Part shown: one piece after another, positions 14,580 through 21,193 of the stretch
Position numbering within the stretch: position 1 is the stretch's first letter
Layout: every line of letters begins with the position of its first letter
Source of the DNA: CAYPKW01 sp964411425
GTDB lineage: Bacteria > Pseudomonadota > Alphaproteobacteria > Dongiales > Dongiaceae
Assembly (NCBI GenBank): GCA_964411425.1
Contig: CAYPKW010000040.1
Span: 1 to 21,193, forward strand
Reading direction: 5' to 3'
Length of the DNA: 21,193 nt
The notes under the pieces: model-generated
What the model saw: the letters and a program-made list of their open reading frames with translations, nothing else
Told to the model about the DNA's origin: nothing
Database searches by the model: none
Made by a program: the position numbers and the translations under genes

Positions 14580-15401
14580 TCAATCGAAGAGCCCGCCGAG
14601 GGCGCGGCCGCGCCCTTTCCCTTTCCTCAGCAGCGCAGCCGCCGTGAGTACGCCGGCAAGGCTCACCGCCAGCGTGATGACGACGATTGCGGCCACGTCG
14701 CCTTTGAGGCCCGGCTTGAAGGACGACAGGATGTAGACCGGCAGCGTCGAGGTGCCCGGCCGTTGCACGAACAGCGAAATGATGACGTCGTCGAAGGAGA
14801 ACGTGAACGACAGCAGGACGCTGGCGAGCACGGCAGGGGCCATCAGCGGCAGCGTGATCTCCAGGAAGGCGCGCCACGGCACGGCGCCGAGATCGGCCGC
14901 CGCCTCCTCCAGCGTGCGATCGTGGCCTTCGGCGCGCGCCCGCACGATGAGGACCACGACCGCCACGTTGAACAACGAGTGGCCGACGGCGAGCCGCAGC
15001 AATCCGTCGTAGAGACCGAGGCGGTCGAGCCAGATCATCTGGCCGATTGCCGAAACGAGCTCGGGCGTGCCGAGGATGACGAACAGGAGTACCAGGAACG
15101 GCGCGGTCCAGCGGCCCTTCCGTCGCGCCAGCGCGATGCCGGCCGGCACGCCGAGCGCGACCGCGATCAGCGCATTGATGGTCGCCGCCTTGAGCGAGAC
15201 GGCGAGAGCGCTGACCACGCGTGGGCTGTCGATGGCCCGGATGTACCAATCCGTGGAGAACTCGGTCCAGATATAGAGGTTCCGACCGCCGTTGAACGAA
15301 TAGACCACGACCACCAGAATCGGCAGGAACAGAAAGGCGAAGACGAGCGCCGTCCAGCCGCGCAGCGCCATTCGTGTCGCCTTGCCCCGCCTCTGCGCCA
15401 T
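14580..15401 (-). CDS. potC: Polyamine-type ABC transporter permease (PotC/PotI-like)
   Basis: A 273-aa inner-membrane permease with six predicted membrane helices (about 16-35, 66-91, 100-121, 136-156, 190-212, 237-258). The cytoplasmic EAA loop that contacts the ATPase is EEAAADLGAVPWRAFLEITL (165-184), followed by PLMAPA. The FSFDDVIISLFVQRPG segment (201-216) is typical of PotC/PotI-class permeases. It is last in the puuC-potD-potA-potB-potC operon, 23 bp after the potB-like gene. The ATG at 15401 is chosen, but Met11 (15371) is possible. Substrate is inferred as putrescine or spermidine from context; sequence alone fits the wider Fe/thiamine/polyamine (CUT1-like) permease class. Confidence 0.87.
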   Translation of the reverse strand: MAQRRGKATRMALRGWTALVFAFLFLPILVVVVYSFNGGRNLYIWTEFSTDWYIRAIDSPRVVSALAVSLKAATINALIAVALGVPAGIALARRKGRWTAPFLVLLFVILGTPELVSAIGQMIWLDRLGLYDGLLRLAVGHSLFNVAVVVLIVRARAEGHDRTLEEAAADLGAVPWRAFLEITLPLMAPAVLASVLLSFTFSFDDVIISLFVQRPGTSTLPVYILSSFKPGLKGDVAAIVVITLAVSLAGVLTAAALLRKGKGRGRALGGLFD

Positions 15402-15424
15402 CGCCGTTCCTCGGGCCGCTCGCG

Positions 15425-16312
15425 TCAGATCGCCGGGCCGCGCACGAGGCGCAGGAGGCCCCTCGCCGCGACGAGCGCCAGCTGGCCCGCGAGCACGACG
15501 CCCGCCAACAGCATGATGAGGATGATCGCCATCGCGGCACCGACCGGCAGGTTCTGCGACGCCAGGATCTGGGTCGCCACCAGATTGCCCACCATCAGCC
15601 CCTTGGCGCCGCCGAGAATCGCCGGCACGACGTAATCCCCGGCCGCGAGGATGAAGGTGAGGAGGACGCCGCCCGCAATGCCGGGCGCGGCGAGCGGCAC
15701 GGTGACGGCGAGGAAGGTCCGTACCGGGCCAGCGCCGAGGTCCATGCTGGCGCGCAGGAGCGCCGGGTCGATGCGTTCGAGGGCGACGAAGATCGGCAGG
15801 ACCATGAGCGGCAGATAGTTGTAGATGATCCCGAGCTGCACCGCGGCGTTGGTGTCGAGCATCGTCAGCGGCCCCGTCAGGAGGCCGAGCGCCTGTAGCG
15901 CCTGCGACAGCTGGCCCTCGGGTGCGAGGACGATGCGCCAGGCGAAGGTCCGCAACAGGAAGCTGGTCCAGTAAGGCAGCACGAGCAGGAACATCAGGCC
16001 CGCGCGCCACCGCGCCGGCACATGGTTGGCGAGCGCGTAGGCGACCGGGAACCCGACGACGACGCAGGCGAGCGTGCCAAGCCCCGCCGTGCGGACCGTG
16101 ACCCAGAACACGCGCAGGAATAGCTCCGAGGTCGCGATGACGTAGTTGCCGAGCGACAGCGTCTCGAGCGAAACCGGCCCCTCCCCCGGGTCCGCCGGCT
16201 TCGTTCCCAGGCTGTAGATGCCGATCCACACCAGCGGCACGACGAAGAAAAAGCCCCACCACAGCAGGGACGGCCCGGCCATGGACCAGCGCGGCAGCCG
16301 GCGTCTTCGCAT
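15425..16312 (-). CDS. potB: Polyamine-type ABC transporter permease (PotB/PotH-like)
   Basis: A 295-aa permease with a first helix at about 12-35 (LLWWGFFFVVPLVWIGIYSL) and five more after residue 70. The FLLVLPYWTSFLLRTFAWRI segment (108-127) is a hallmark of the PotB/PotH subunit. The EAA-like loop is RASMDLGAGPVRTFLAVTVP (187-206), in which the usual Glu-Ala-Ala reads Ala-Ser-Met, followed by LAAPGI. The ATG at 16312 gives a normal short N-terminus; the frame is open further upstream, but that part overlaps the potA-like gene and is not used. It lies 19 bp after the ATPase gene and 23 bp before its partner permease, with which it forms the transmembrane channel. Confidence 0.88.
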   Translation of the reverse strand: MRRRRLPRWSMAGPSLLWWGFFFVVPLVWIGIYSLGTKPADPGEGPVSLETLSLGNYVIATSELFLRVFWVTVRTAGLGTLACVVVGFPVAYALANHVPARWRAGLMFLLVLPYWTSFLLRTFAWRIVLAPEGQLSQALQALGLLTGPLTMLDTNAAVQLGIIYNYLPLMVLPIFVALERIDPALLRASMDLGAGPVRTFLAVTVPLAAPGIAGGVLLTFILAAGDYVVPAILGGAKGLMVGNLVATQILASQNLPVGAAMAIILIMLLAGVVLAGQLALVAARGLLRLVRGPAI

Positions 16313-16331
16313 CACCGGGCCGACCGCCCCC

Positions 16332-17465
16332 TCATTCCGCGTCGGCGCCGCTCGCGCGGCGACGGCCGATCGCCTGAACGCGGGTCGCGATCTCTTCGAA
16401 GGGAAAGATGGCGCCGTGCTCGCGCGGCCAGTACGCCCACACGCGCTCGCCATCCTGTGGGCGCTCCGGCGCGTTGCGTGGAAGCCGGCTGAAGATCTCG
16501 CCGCCATTCGCCATGCGGACGACGTACTCGAGGGCGTCGCCCAACATGACGACGGCGATGACTTGGCCCTCGACCTTGTTCGTGCCGCCCTCCGGTTCGC
16601 GCCGCGACAGGCTCACGTATTCGGGCCGGACCGCGGCGAGGCCGCGGCTGCCGGCCGCGAGATGCTCCGCGCAGCGCGCGGCCTCGATGGCGATGCCGGC
16701 GTCGGCCGTGAGGCGTCCCTCAGCATCCTCGATGCGCCCGGCGAAGAAGTTCTGCGATCCGACGAAGCCCGCGACGAACGCCGTGCGGGGGCGGTCGTAA
16801 AGCTCCGAGGGTGTGCCCACCTGATCGACGCGTCCCTCGCGCATGACCGCGATGGTATCCGACATCGCCAGCGCTTCTTCCTGGTCGTGGGTGACGAAGA
16901 TGAAGGTGATCCCCAACTCGTGCTGCAGGAGCTTCAACTCGACCTGCATCTGCTGGCGCAGCTTGCGGTCGAGGGCGGCGAGCGGCTCGTCGAGCAGCAA
17001 TACCGACGGGCGCTTCACGAGGGCGCGCGCCAGTGCCACGCGCTGCTGTTGCCCGCCGGAGAGCTGGGCGGGCCTGCGCTGCGCGTAATCGAGTAGCTGC
17101 ACCATTTCGAGCGCCGCCCGGACCCGCGCCCGGCGCTCGGCCCCGCGCACGCCGTCCTGCCGCAGTCCGAAGGCGACGTTCTCCGCCACCGTCATGTGCG
17201 GAAAGAGCGCGTAGCTCTGGAACACCGTGTTCACGTCGCGGCGATAGGGCGGCAACTCGGTCACGTCCCGCCCGCCGATGCGAATCATCCCGCTGTCAGG
17301 CAGCTCGAAGCCGCCTATCATGCGTAAGACGGTCGACTTGCCGGCGCCCGAGGGGCCGAGCAGCGTGACGAAGCTGCCGGCCCGCACCTGCAAGGACAGG
17401 TCGTCCACCGCCTTGAAGGCGCCGAACAGTTTGGTCACGCCTTCGAGATCGACCTCGCTCGCCAT
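16332..17465 (-). CDS. potA: Polyamine-type ABC transporter ATP-binding protein (PotA-like)
   Basis: A 377-aa ATPase that powers import. It has Walker A GPSGAGKST (37-45), the Q-loop at Gln83 (VFQSYALFPHM), the signature LSGGQQQR (135-142), Walker B VLLLDE (155-160), the D-loop ALD (164-166) and the switch His193 (VTHDQEEA). From about residue 230 a C-terminal TOBE-type regulatory domain follows (FVAGFVGSQNFFAGRI, then AVRPEYVSL), as in PotA and its relatives. Length matches PotA. It follows the binding protein after a 97-bp gap holding a strong hairpin and precedes both permeases. The alternative is another CUT1-family importer, but puuC upstream favours polyamines. Confidence 0.9.
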   Translation of the reverse strand: MASEVDLEGVTKLFGAFKAVDDLSLQVRAGSFVTLLGPSGAGKSTVLRMIGGFELPDSGMIRIGGRDVTELPPYRRDVNTVFQSYALFPHMTVAENVAFGLRQDGVRGAERRARVRAALEMVQLLDYAQRRPAQLSGGQQQRVALARALVKRPSVLLLDEPLAALDRKLRQQMQVELKLLQHELGITFIFVTHDQEEALAMSDTIAVMREGRVDQVGTPSELYDRPRTAFVAGFVGSQNFFAGRIEDAEGRLTADAGIAIEAARCAEHLAAGSRGLAAVRPEYVSLSRREPEGGTNKVEGQVIAVVMLGDALEYVVRMANGGEIFSRLPRNAPERPQDGERVWAYWPREHGAIFPFEEIATRVQAIGRRRASGADAE

Positions 17466-17498
17466 CGCCCGCAGCTCTGCCCTCGCGGTGCGGCGGGA

Positions 17499-17517
17499 GC
17501 GACGCCCATGGCGTCGC
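17499..17517 (-). promoter_or_regulatory. Intercistronic hairpin between binding protein and ATPase genes
   Basis: GCGACGCC and GGCGTCGC form a perfect 8-bp stem with a 3-nt loop in the otherwise empty 97-bp gap between the potD-like and potA-like genes. No T-run follows on the minus strand, so it is not a classical terminator. A likely role is mRNA 3'-end protection or partial attenuation, which would keep the binding protein in excess of the membrane components. That role is inference from other ABC operons. Confidence 0.5.
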
Positions 17518-17562
17518 GGCCGCCGGTACCGTTCGTTGGGTCGCGCCGAGCCTCGCCGCCAG

Positions 17563-18699
17563 TCACAAGGCCGCGGCGGCCTTGAACTTGGTCAGAATCT
17601 GAATGCGCTGGTCGTAGGTCTCGTTGCGCTGGGTGGTTTCGCCGCGCTTCATGACCTCGGCCGGCGGGAAGATCAGCGGGTCGCTCGCCACCTCCGCGGT
17701 GAGGTGCGCCTCCGCACCGGTGACCGGCGACAGGAAGCCGGTGTAGGTGATCTCCCGCGCCGCCACCTTGGGATCCAGAACGAAGTTCACCCACGAGTGC
17801 GCCGCCTTCGGGTGCTGCCCGCCGACCGGCAGGTGGTAGCTGTCGAGCCAGGCCTCGCTGATGGGCTCCGGATAGACGAAAACCAGGTTGGGGTTCTTCG
17901 ACTGGTCGATGGACTGGCGCGCGTTGCCGTTCCAGATCTGCGCCAGGATCACCGTCCCGGAGGCCACGTCCTGCACCGGATAGGAATTGAAGATCCTGAT
18001 GTGCTTGCCCAGTTCCTCGACCTGGGCCTCGGCGTCCTTGAGCGCCGCCGCGTCCAGGGTGTTCCAGGACACGCCCTTCGACCAGAAGATGGGCGCGATG
18101 GCGAGGGGATCGTCCAGGAGCGAGGCGCGGCCGCTTGCCTCCTCGCGGAGAGCGGCCAGGAAATCGCCCCAGGTCTTCATCTCGCGCGTGATCACGCTCT
18201 TGTCGTAGATGAAGCCTTCGGAGCCCCACGACTTGGGGATCGTGTACTCGTTTTCCGGGTCGAACTCGGGATGCGCGATCTCCGGCCGGATGTTGCCGGC
18301 ATTCGGAATCAGCGACTTGTCGTACTTGCCGACGAGGCCGCCCCGGATCAAGAGCGCGATCATGAAGTCGGTGTTCATGCCGAGGTCGTAGCCGCTGTTG
18401 CCGCCGGCGAGCTGGAGCTTCGAATACATCTCGTCGTTGCTGGCGTAGGAGTCGTAGACGAGCTTCGCGCCCGTCGTCGTCTCCCAGGCGGCGATGTTGT
18501 CCGGGCTGATGTAGTCCGCCCAACCCATCATGTTGAGCTGGTCCTCGACCTCCGCCGCCGCCCGCGCGCCGCCGAGGCGCCACGTTCCCGCCGCCGCGCC
18601 CGCGGCGACAATCGCGCCGCTCTTTAGCAGGCCGCGCCGCGACAGGCGGCGACCCAACCCCGATCTCGCGAGCAAGCGCGAGCGCTCGAACCTGTCCAT
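17563..18699 (-). CDS. potD: Periplasmic polyamine-binding protein of ABC transporter (PotD/PotF-like), Tat-exported
   Basis: A 378-aa extracellular solute-binding protein. The N-terminus has a twin-arginine motif, SRRGLLK (20-26), followed by an alanine-rich hydrophobic segment and a cleavage site near GARA-AAE (44-50), so export is probably by Tat. The mature start NMMGWADYISPDNIAAWE and the following YDSYASNDEMYSKL parallel the PotD/PotF pattern (LYNWxDYI, Y-D-x-Y-x-S-N-E). In those proteins the Trp-x-Asp-Tyr cluster lines the ligand site. The start at 18699 has an excellent Shine-Dalgarno (AGGGAGG, 5 bp away). It begins 22 bp after puuC. Whether it prefers putrescine or spermidine cannot be read from the sequence. 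Confidence 0.9.
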   Translation of the reverse strand: MDRFERSRLLARSGLGRRLSRRGLLKSGAIVAAGAAAGTWRLGGARAAAEVEDQLNMMGWADYISPDNIAAWETTTGAKLVYDSYASNDEMYSKLQLAGGNSGYDLGMNTDFMIALLIRGGLVGKYDKSLIPNAGNIRPEIAHPEFDPENEYTIPKSWGSEGFIYDKSVITREMKTWGDFLAALREEASGRASLLDDPLAIAPIFWSKGVSWNTLDAAALKDAEAQVEELGKHIRIFNSYPVQDVASGTVILAQIWNGNARQSIDQSKNPNLVFVYPEPISEAWLDSYHLPVGGQHPKAAHSWVNFVLDPKVAAREITYTGFLSPVTGAEAHLTAEVASDPLIFPPAEVMKRGETTQRNETYDQRIQILTKFKAAAAL

Positions 18700-18721
18700 A
18701 AGATCCTCCCTTGTTGTGCGA

Positions 18722-20224
18722 TCAGTTGCCGATGTGAATCCAGGTGGCTTTGAGCTCGGTGTATTTTTCCATGGCGTGCAGCGACTTGTCGCGCCCGAAG
18801 CCGGACTGCTTGAAACCGCCGAAGGGCGAGGAGATGTGGCCGTTGTCGAAGCAGTTGACCCACACCACGCCGGCGCGCAAGGCCCGCGCCGTCTTGAACG
18901 CCTTGGAAATATCCCTGGTCCACACCGCGGCGGCGAGGCCATAGATCGTGTCGTTGCCGATGCGGACCGCCTCCTCGGGGTCAGTGAAGGAGATGGTGGA
19001 CAGCACCGGGCCGAAGATCTCCTCCTGGGCGATCGTCATGCGATTGTCCACCTTGTCGAAGATCGTCGGCTCGACGTAGTAGCCGCCGGTCTCGGCGCGC
19101 ACGCGCCCGCCGCCCATGACCAACCTCGCGCCCTCCTTCTTGCCGGCTTCGATGTAGCCGAGCACGCGCTCGAGCTGCACCTTGTCCACAATCGCGCCCA
19201 TGCCGGTCTTGGGGTCGAGCGGATCGCCGGGCTGCAGTTTCCGGCCCACCTCCATGATCTTCTCGACCACGCGGTCCTTGACGCTCTCCTCGACGATGAG
19301 GCGCGAGCCCGCGTTGCACACTTCGCCCTGGTTGAAGAAGATGCCCCAGGCGGCGGCGGTGGCGGCGGCGTCGAGGTCAGGGGCGTCGGCCATGATGATG
19401 TTGGGCGTCTTGCCGCCGCACTCCAGCGACACCCGTTTCATGTTCGATTCGCCGGAATACTTGAGGAAGAACTTGCCGACCTCGGCCGAGCCGGTGAAGG
19501 CGACGCAGTCGACGTCCATGTGGCGGCCGAGCGCCTGGCCCGCGGTCTCGCCGAAACCGGGTACGACGTTGAACACGCCCTCCGGCAACCCGGCCTCGGC
19601 GGCGAGTTCGGCGACGCGGATCGCGGTCAAGGGCGACTGCTCCGCCGGCTTCAAGACTAGACTGTTGCCGGTGGCGAGCGCCGGCCCGATCTTCCACGAC
19701 GCCATCAGCAGCGGGAAGTTCCACGGCACCACGGCGGCGACCACGCCCAACGGCTCACGGCGGATGAGCGAGATCGCTTCCGGCCCGGTGGGCGCGATCT
19801 CGTCGTACAGCTTGTCGACCGCCTCGGCGTACCAGCGGATGCAGCCGGCGGACAGCGGAATGTCGATCTTCGAGCTGTCGCGGATGGGTTTGCCCATGTC
19901 GAGGGTTTCCAGCAACGCGAGTTCGGTCGCGTGGCGGTCGATGAGGTCGGCGAAGCGCGCCAGCACCCGCTTGCGCTCGGACGGCGACAGGCGCGACCAC
20001 GTGCCCTTGTCGAAGGCCGCGCGCGCCGCCTTGACGGCGCGGTCCACGTCCTCCTTGTCGCACAGGGCGACGCGGGCGAGCACCTTGCCGTTGGCCGGAT
20101 TGATCCGCTCGAAGGTCTTGCCGGAGGCGGCCGGCACGTATTTCCCGCCGATGAACGCCTGGGTGCGGTAGTCGAGGCGATCGGCCTCGGCCCTCCATGT
20201 GTCGATGCTGAGAGCGGCGGACAT
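18722..20224 (-). CDS. puuC: Aldehyde dehydrogenase, gamma-Glu-gamma-aminobutyraldehyde type (PuuC-like)
   Basis: A 500-aa NAD(P)+-dependent aldehyde dehydrogenase. PuuC oxidises gamma-glutamyl-gamma-aminobutyraldehyde, and 4-aminobutyraldehyde, to the acid. Catalytic features are PWNFP with Asn169, LKPAEQSPL with Lys192, FTGSAEVGK (243-251), Glu268 in LECGGKTPN and the nucleophile Cys303 in NQGEVCNAGSR. The C-terminus has PFGGFKQSGFGRDKSLHAMEKYTELK, like E. coli PuuC (PFGGYKQSGNGRDKSLHALEKFTELK from memory). Start supported by GGGAGAG before the ATG. It is first in the operon with the Pot-type transporter and would take the aldehydes made by PuuB and by the SpuC-like aminotransferases. A related betaine or other aminoaldehyde dehydrogenase activity is possible. 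Confidence 0.9.
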   Translation of the reverse strand: MSAALSIDTWRAEADRLDYRTQAFIGGKYVPAASGKTFERINPANGKVLARVALCDKEDVDRAVKAARAAFDKGTWSRLSPSERKRVLARFADLIDRHATELALLETLDMGKPIRDSSKIDIPLSAGCIRWYAEAVDKLYDEIAPTGPEAISLIRREPLGVVAAVVPWNFPLLMASWKIGPALATGNSLVLKPAEQSPLTAIRVAELAAEAGLPEGVFNVVPGFGETAGQALGRHMDVDCVAFTGSAEVGKFFLKYSGESNMKRVSLECGGKTPNIIMADAPDLDAAATAAAWGIFFNQGEVCNAGSRLIVEESVKDRVVEKIMEVGRKLQPGDPLDPKTGMGAIVDKVQLERVLGYIEAGKKEGARLVMGGGRVRAETGGYYVEPTIFDKVDNRMTIAQEEIFGPVLSTISFTDPEEAVRIGNDTIYGLAAAVWTRDISKAFKTARALRAGVVWVNCFDNGHISSPFGGFKQSGFGRDKSLHAMEKYTELKATWIHIGN

Positions 20225-20260
20225 AAGGGTTCTCTCCCGTTGCGACGCGGCCGGATCTGA

Positions 20261-20289
20261 AGTCTAGCGGCCGGCCCCTCGCCCCGCAA
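20261..20289 (-). promoter_or_regulatory. puuC: Proximal candidate promoter of the puuC-pot operon (P2)
   Basis: On the minus strand, TTGCGG (20284-20289) and TAGACT (20261-20266) are 17 bp apart, with an expected start near 20254 and a 30-nt leader before puuC. The -10 (4 of 6) in the context GCTAGACT resembles the TAGAGT and TAGTCT boxes proposed elsewhere in this window. The -35 half overlaps the foot of a GC-rich hairpin at 20288-20311. Confidence 0.45.
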
Positions 20290-20311
20290 GCGCGGCCCGG
20301 GGCCGCGGCTT
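20288..20311 (-). repeat. GC-rich hairpin in the puuC leader
   Basis: An 11-bp stem with one bulged base. CGCGGCCC and GGGCCGCG pair around a single C, and AAG/CTT extend the foot. No T-run follows on either strand. It lies between the distal and proximal promoters and could slow polymerase or limit read-through from the distal one. Confidence 0.4.
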
Positions 20312-20409
20312 TGCGTAAAGGAGATGGTCTAACTATACGATTTTCGAGGAACGACCCGAATTGCCGCGGAACGGCGCCGTTTTTTTGGCCGACCGAAGGT
20401 TCTTCACGA

Positions 20410-20421
20410 TATCAAACAGCG
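20410..20421 (-). promoter_or_regulatory. boxA-like sequence in the puuC leader (rRNA-leader resemblance)
   Basis: The minus strand reads CGCTGTTTGATA, followed by TCGTGAAGAA. This resembles the boxA antitermination element of rRNA leaders (E. coli TGCTCTTTAACA), and the GTGAAGAA that follows also recalls sequences just upstream of alphaproteobacterial 16S genes. It lies about 50-60 nt after the predicted start of the distal promoter. No 16S rRNA follows; the next gene is puuC. Confidence 0.4.
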
Positions 20422-20476
20422 TCCGGTCGCGAAAGCCGAGGCAAGACGCACGCCGCCGCCCCGCCGAGTCACTCGT

Positions 20477-20505
20477 CTTATAGGAACTTTTTCACGCCAA
20501 GTCAA
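20477..20505 (-). promoter_or_regulatory. Near-consensus distal sigma70 promoter (P1) upstream of puuC
   Basis: TTGACT (20500-20505) and TATAAG (20477-20482) are separated by exactly 17 bp on the minus strand, each 5 of 6 to consensus. It is the best promoter in the window. The region after the expected start (near 20470) is very GC-rich, as in stringently controlled rRNA promoters. It would give a leader of about 245 nt before puuC or, with the hairpin at 20288-20311, a short separate RNA. Confidence 0.75.
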
Positions 20506-20556
20506 GGGCCGTTGCAGGCGGGACGGTAGTGCGACAGTATGTAGCGGCGTGTCACC

Positions 20557-20916
20557 TTATCCTTCGTAGCACTGGCCCTCGGTGCCGTAGCAATTTGTGT
20601 ATGGCGGGCAGCACCAGGTTTGTGTCGGGCCGGCGCAGCCCACGTTGTCGGGGCCGCAGCAAATCGCCTCGCCGTTTGATGGGTTGAAGATGCAGTTGGG
20701 AAAATCCGGCGGGCAATAGCAGTCGGTTTCGGTGTAGCAGTCGCACGCCTGGGCCCAGGCGTTGCGCGGGACGGCGCTGATCATCGCGCTGAAGATCAGT
20801 GTGCGGACGAAGGCTGCGAGCACGCGGCGGCGCGGCCACAATTCGGCCTGTTGCTCGGCGATCGTGCCGCCAGTCGCCCTGACCGCAGTGGCGCGTACGG
20901 AGCGGCGCGTGAACAT
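20557..20916 (-). CDS. Exported 12-cysteine mini-protein, function unknown
   Basis: A 119-aa protein with a long leader of about 57 residues. The leader is basic, holds an RRR at 29-31, and then a hydrophobic stretch (32-50) ending RNAWAQA, so Sec or Tat export is likely. The mature part, about 62 residues, has 12 cysteines at 58, 60, 66, 68, 75, 86, 87, 94, 102, 103, 109 and 116. There are two Cys-Cys pairs and the granulin-like ending WCCPPYTNC-x6-C, so up to six disulfides are possible. Proline, glycine and aromatic residues fill the loops. The start ATG directly abuts the TAA of the upstream membrane protein, so translation is probably coupled. No family is recognised. MauA, the small subunit of methylamine dehydrogenase, also has a leader of similar length and six disulfides, but the mature part here is far shorter. 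Confidence 0.8.
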   Translation of the reverse strand: MFTRRSVRATAVRATGGTIAEQQAELWPRRRVLAAFVRTLIFSAMISAVPRNAWAQACDCYTETDCYCPPDFPNCIFNPSNGEAICCGPDNVGCAGPTQTWCCPPYTNCYGTEGQCYEG

Positions 20917-21120
20917 TTAGCCATGGGCGACCCATAGGGCGGTCAGCGCCGCGGCGATTCCCGAGGCCGCGATTGCGAGGGCGGGCGCAAGGAGTGCGGT
21001 CGCAAGGCCTGCTATGACCGAAGCGCCGGCCGCACTCAAAAACGCGGTGCGCATGCAGCGCGAACAGCGGCCGAACTGGCCAGTGATGCCCTGGTTCAGT
21101 CTGGAAAAAAGGTCAAGCAT
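20917..21120 (-). CDS. Small membrane protein with a CxxC motif (DUF3624-like?)
   Basis: A 67-aa protein. The amphipathic start (MLDLFSRLNQGITGQFGR) is followed by CSRCM (Cys19, Cys22) and then an alanine/leucine-rich region that can form two membrane helices (about 26-46 and 48-64). The G-R-C-x-R-C-M pattern before a helical hairpin recalls the DUF3624 family as I remember it, but this is a weak match. The ATG at 21120 is chosen because GGGGAG lies six bases upstream; an upstream ATG at 21153 would span that site. Its TAA is followed at once by the ATG of the 12-cysteine protein, so the two proteins probably act together, perhaps with the CxxC handling redox or metal. That role is inference. 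Confidence 0.7.
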   Translation of the reverse strand: MLDLFSRLNQGITGQFGRCSRCMRTAFLSAAGASVIAGLATALLAPALAIAASGIAAALTALWVAHG

Positions 21121-21131
21121 GGTCTTCTCCC

Positions 21132-21193
21132 CTAGGGCGTGGCGAGTTCGCACTCATCGATCATGATTACTGTGACAGTGCAGATTACGGTGA
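21132..21193 (-). CDS. Possible C-terminal end of an upstream gene (partial)
   Basis: A minus-strand frame is open from the window edge to a TAG at 21132, giving TVICTVTVIMIDECELATP at the C-terminus. It ends 11 bp before the start of the CxxC membrane protein, the spacing expected of an operon, and contains two cysteines. With only 20 codons visible this may be chance; no family can be named. Confidence 0.3.
   Translation of the reverse strand, partial: TVICTVTVIMIDECELATP

Larger units (their letters stand above)
20225..20556. other. Gene-free 332-bp stretch upstream of puuC
   Basis: Apart from the promoters, boxA-like sequence and hairpin listed separately, I see no convincing gene here. 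A 24-codon GTG frame on the minus strand lacks a Shine-Dalgarno, and a 72-aa plus-strand frame looks like chance. No terminator with a T-run is visible after the 12-cysteine gene that ends at 20557. Confidence 0.6.

Noticed and set aside
20338..20408. 24-codon GTG frame on the minus strand (KNLRSAKKTAPFRGNSG...) behind the strong promoter, considered as a leader peptide or ribosomal protein fragment
   Set aside because: No Shine-Dalgarno, no match to a ribosomal protein I know, and its start overlaps the end of the rRNA-leader-like stretch, which explains the region better.
20311..20529. 72-aa plus-strand frame in the gap upstream of puuC
   Set aside because: It runs antisense to the promoter/leader region, has no family-like features and no good Shine-Dalgarno.

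Overview
This is a GC-rich window that I read as the chromosome of an alphaproteobacterium. The evidence is the tRNA-Tyr/tRNA-Gly/tuf cluster, the style of the promoters, a palindromic intergenic repeat of the kind common in that class, and the gene families present. I could not place it to genus. Most of the window (about 1.8 to 20.2 kb) is a polyamine and omega-amino-acid metabolism region.

Left edge (1-1750): on the minus strand, tRNA-Tyr(GTA), tRNA-Gly(TCC) and the first codons of tuf run off the window, behind a sigma70-like promoter. Divergently, rlmB (23S rRNA methyltransferase) overlaps by 4 bp a small secreted EF-hand protein.

Aminotransferase region (1840-14567, mostly plus strand): beta-alanine/omega-amino acid:pyruvate aminotransferase plus alanine dehydrogenase form an alanine-recycling pair. 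Convergent to them on the minus strand are puuB, a 46-codon ORF that looks like the two ends of a puuA gene joined together, and a small conserved-looking 65-aa protein with a TTG start. Then on the plus strand come a puuA-like glutamine synthetase homologue, a saccharopine-dehydrogenase-family protein, a 150-bp nested palindromic repeat, two tandem SpuC-like class III aminotransferases, aguB (N-carbamoylputrescine amidase) and an acyl-CoA ligase.

Transport/oxidation operon (minus strand, 20224 down to 14580): puuC, potD-like (Tat-exported binding protein), potA-like ATPase, potB-like and potC-like permeases. Together these genes would import putrescine or spermidine, glutamylate or transaminate it, and oxidise the aldehydes. 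PuuD (gamma-Glu-GABA hydrolase) and AguA (agmatine deiminase) are not in the window.

Right edge (20225-21193): the stretch upstream of puuC holds a near-consensus promoter followed by a boxA-like sequence, reminiscent of an rRNA operon leader but with no rRNA after it. Beyond it are two tightly coupled minus-strand genes, a small membrane protein with a CxxC motif and an exported 12-cysteine mini-protein. They are the least understood part of the window.
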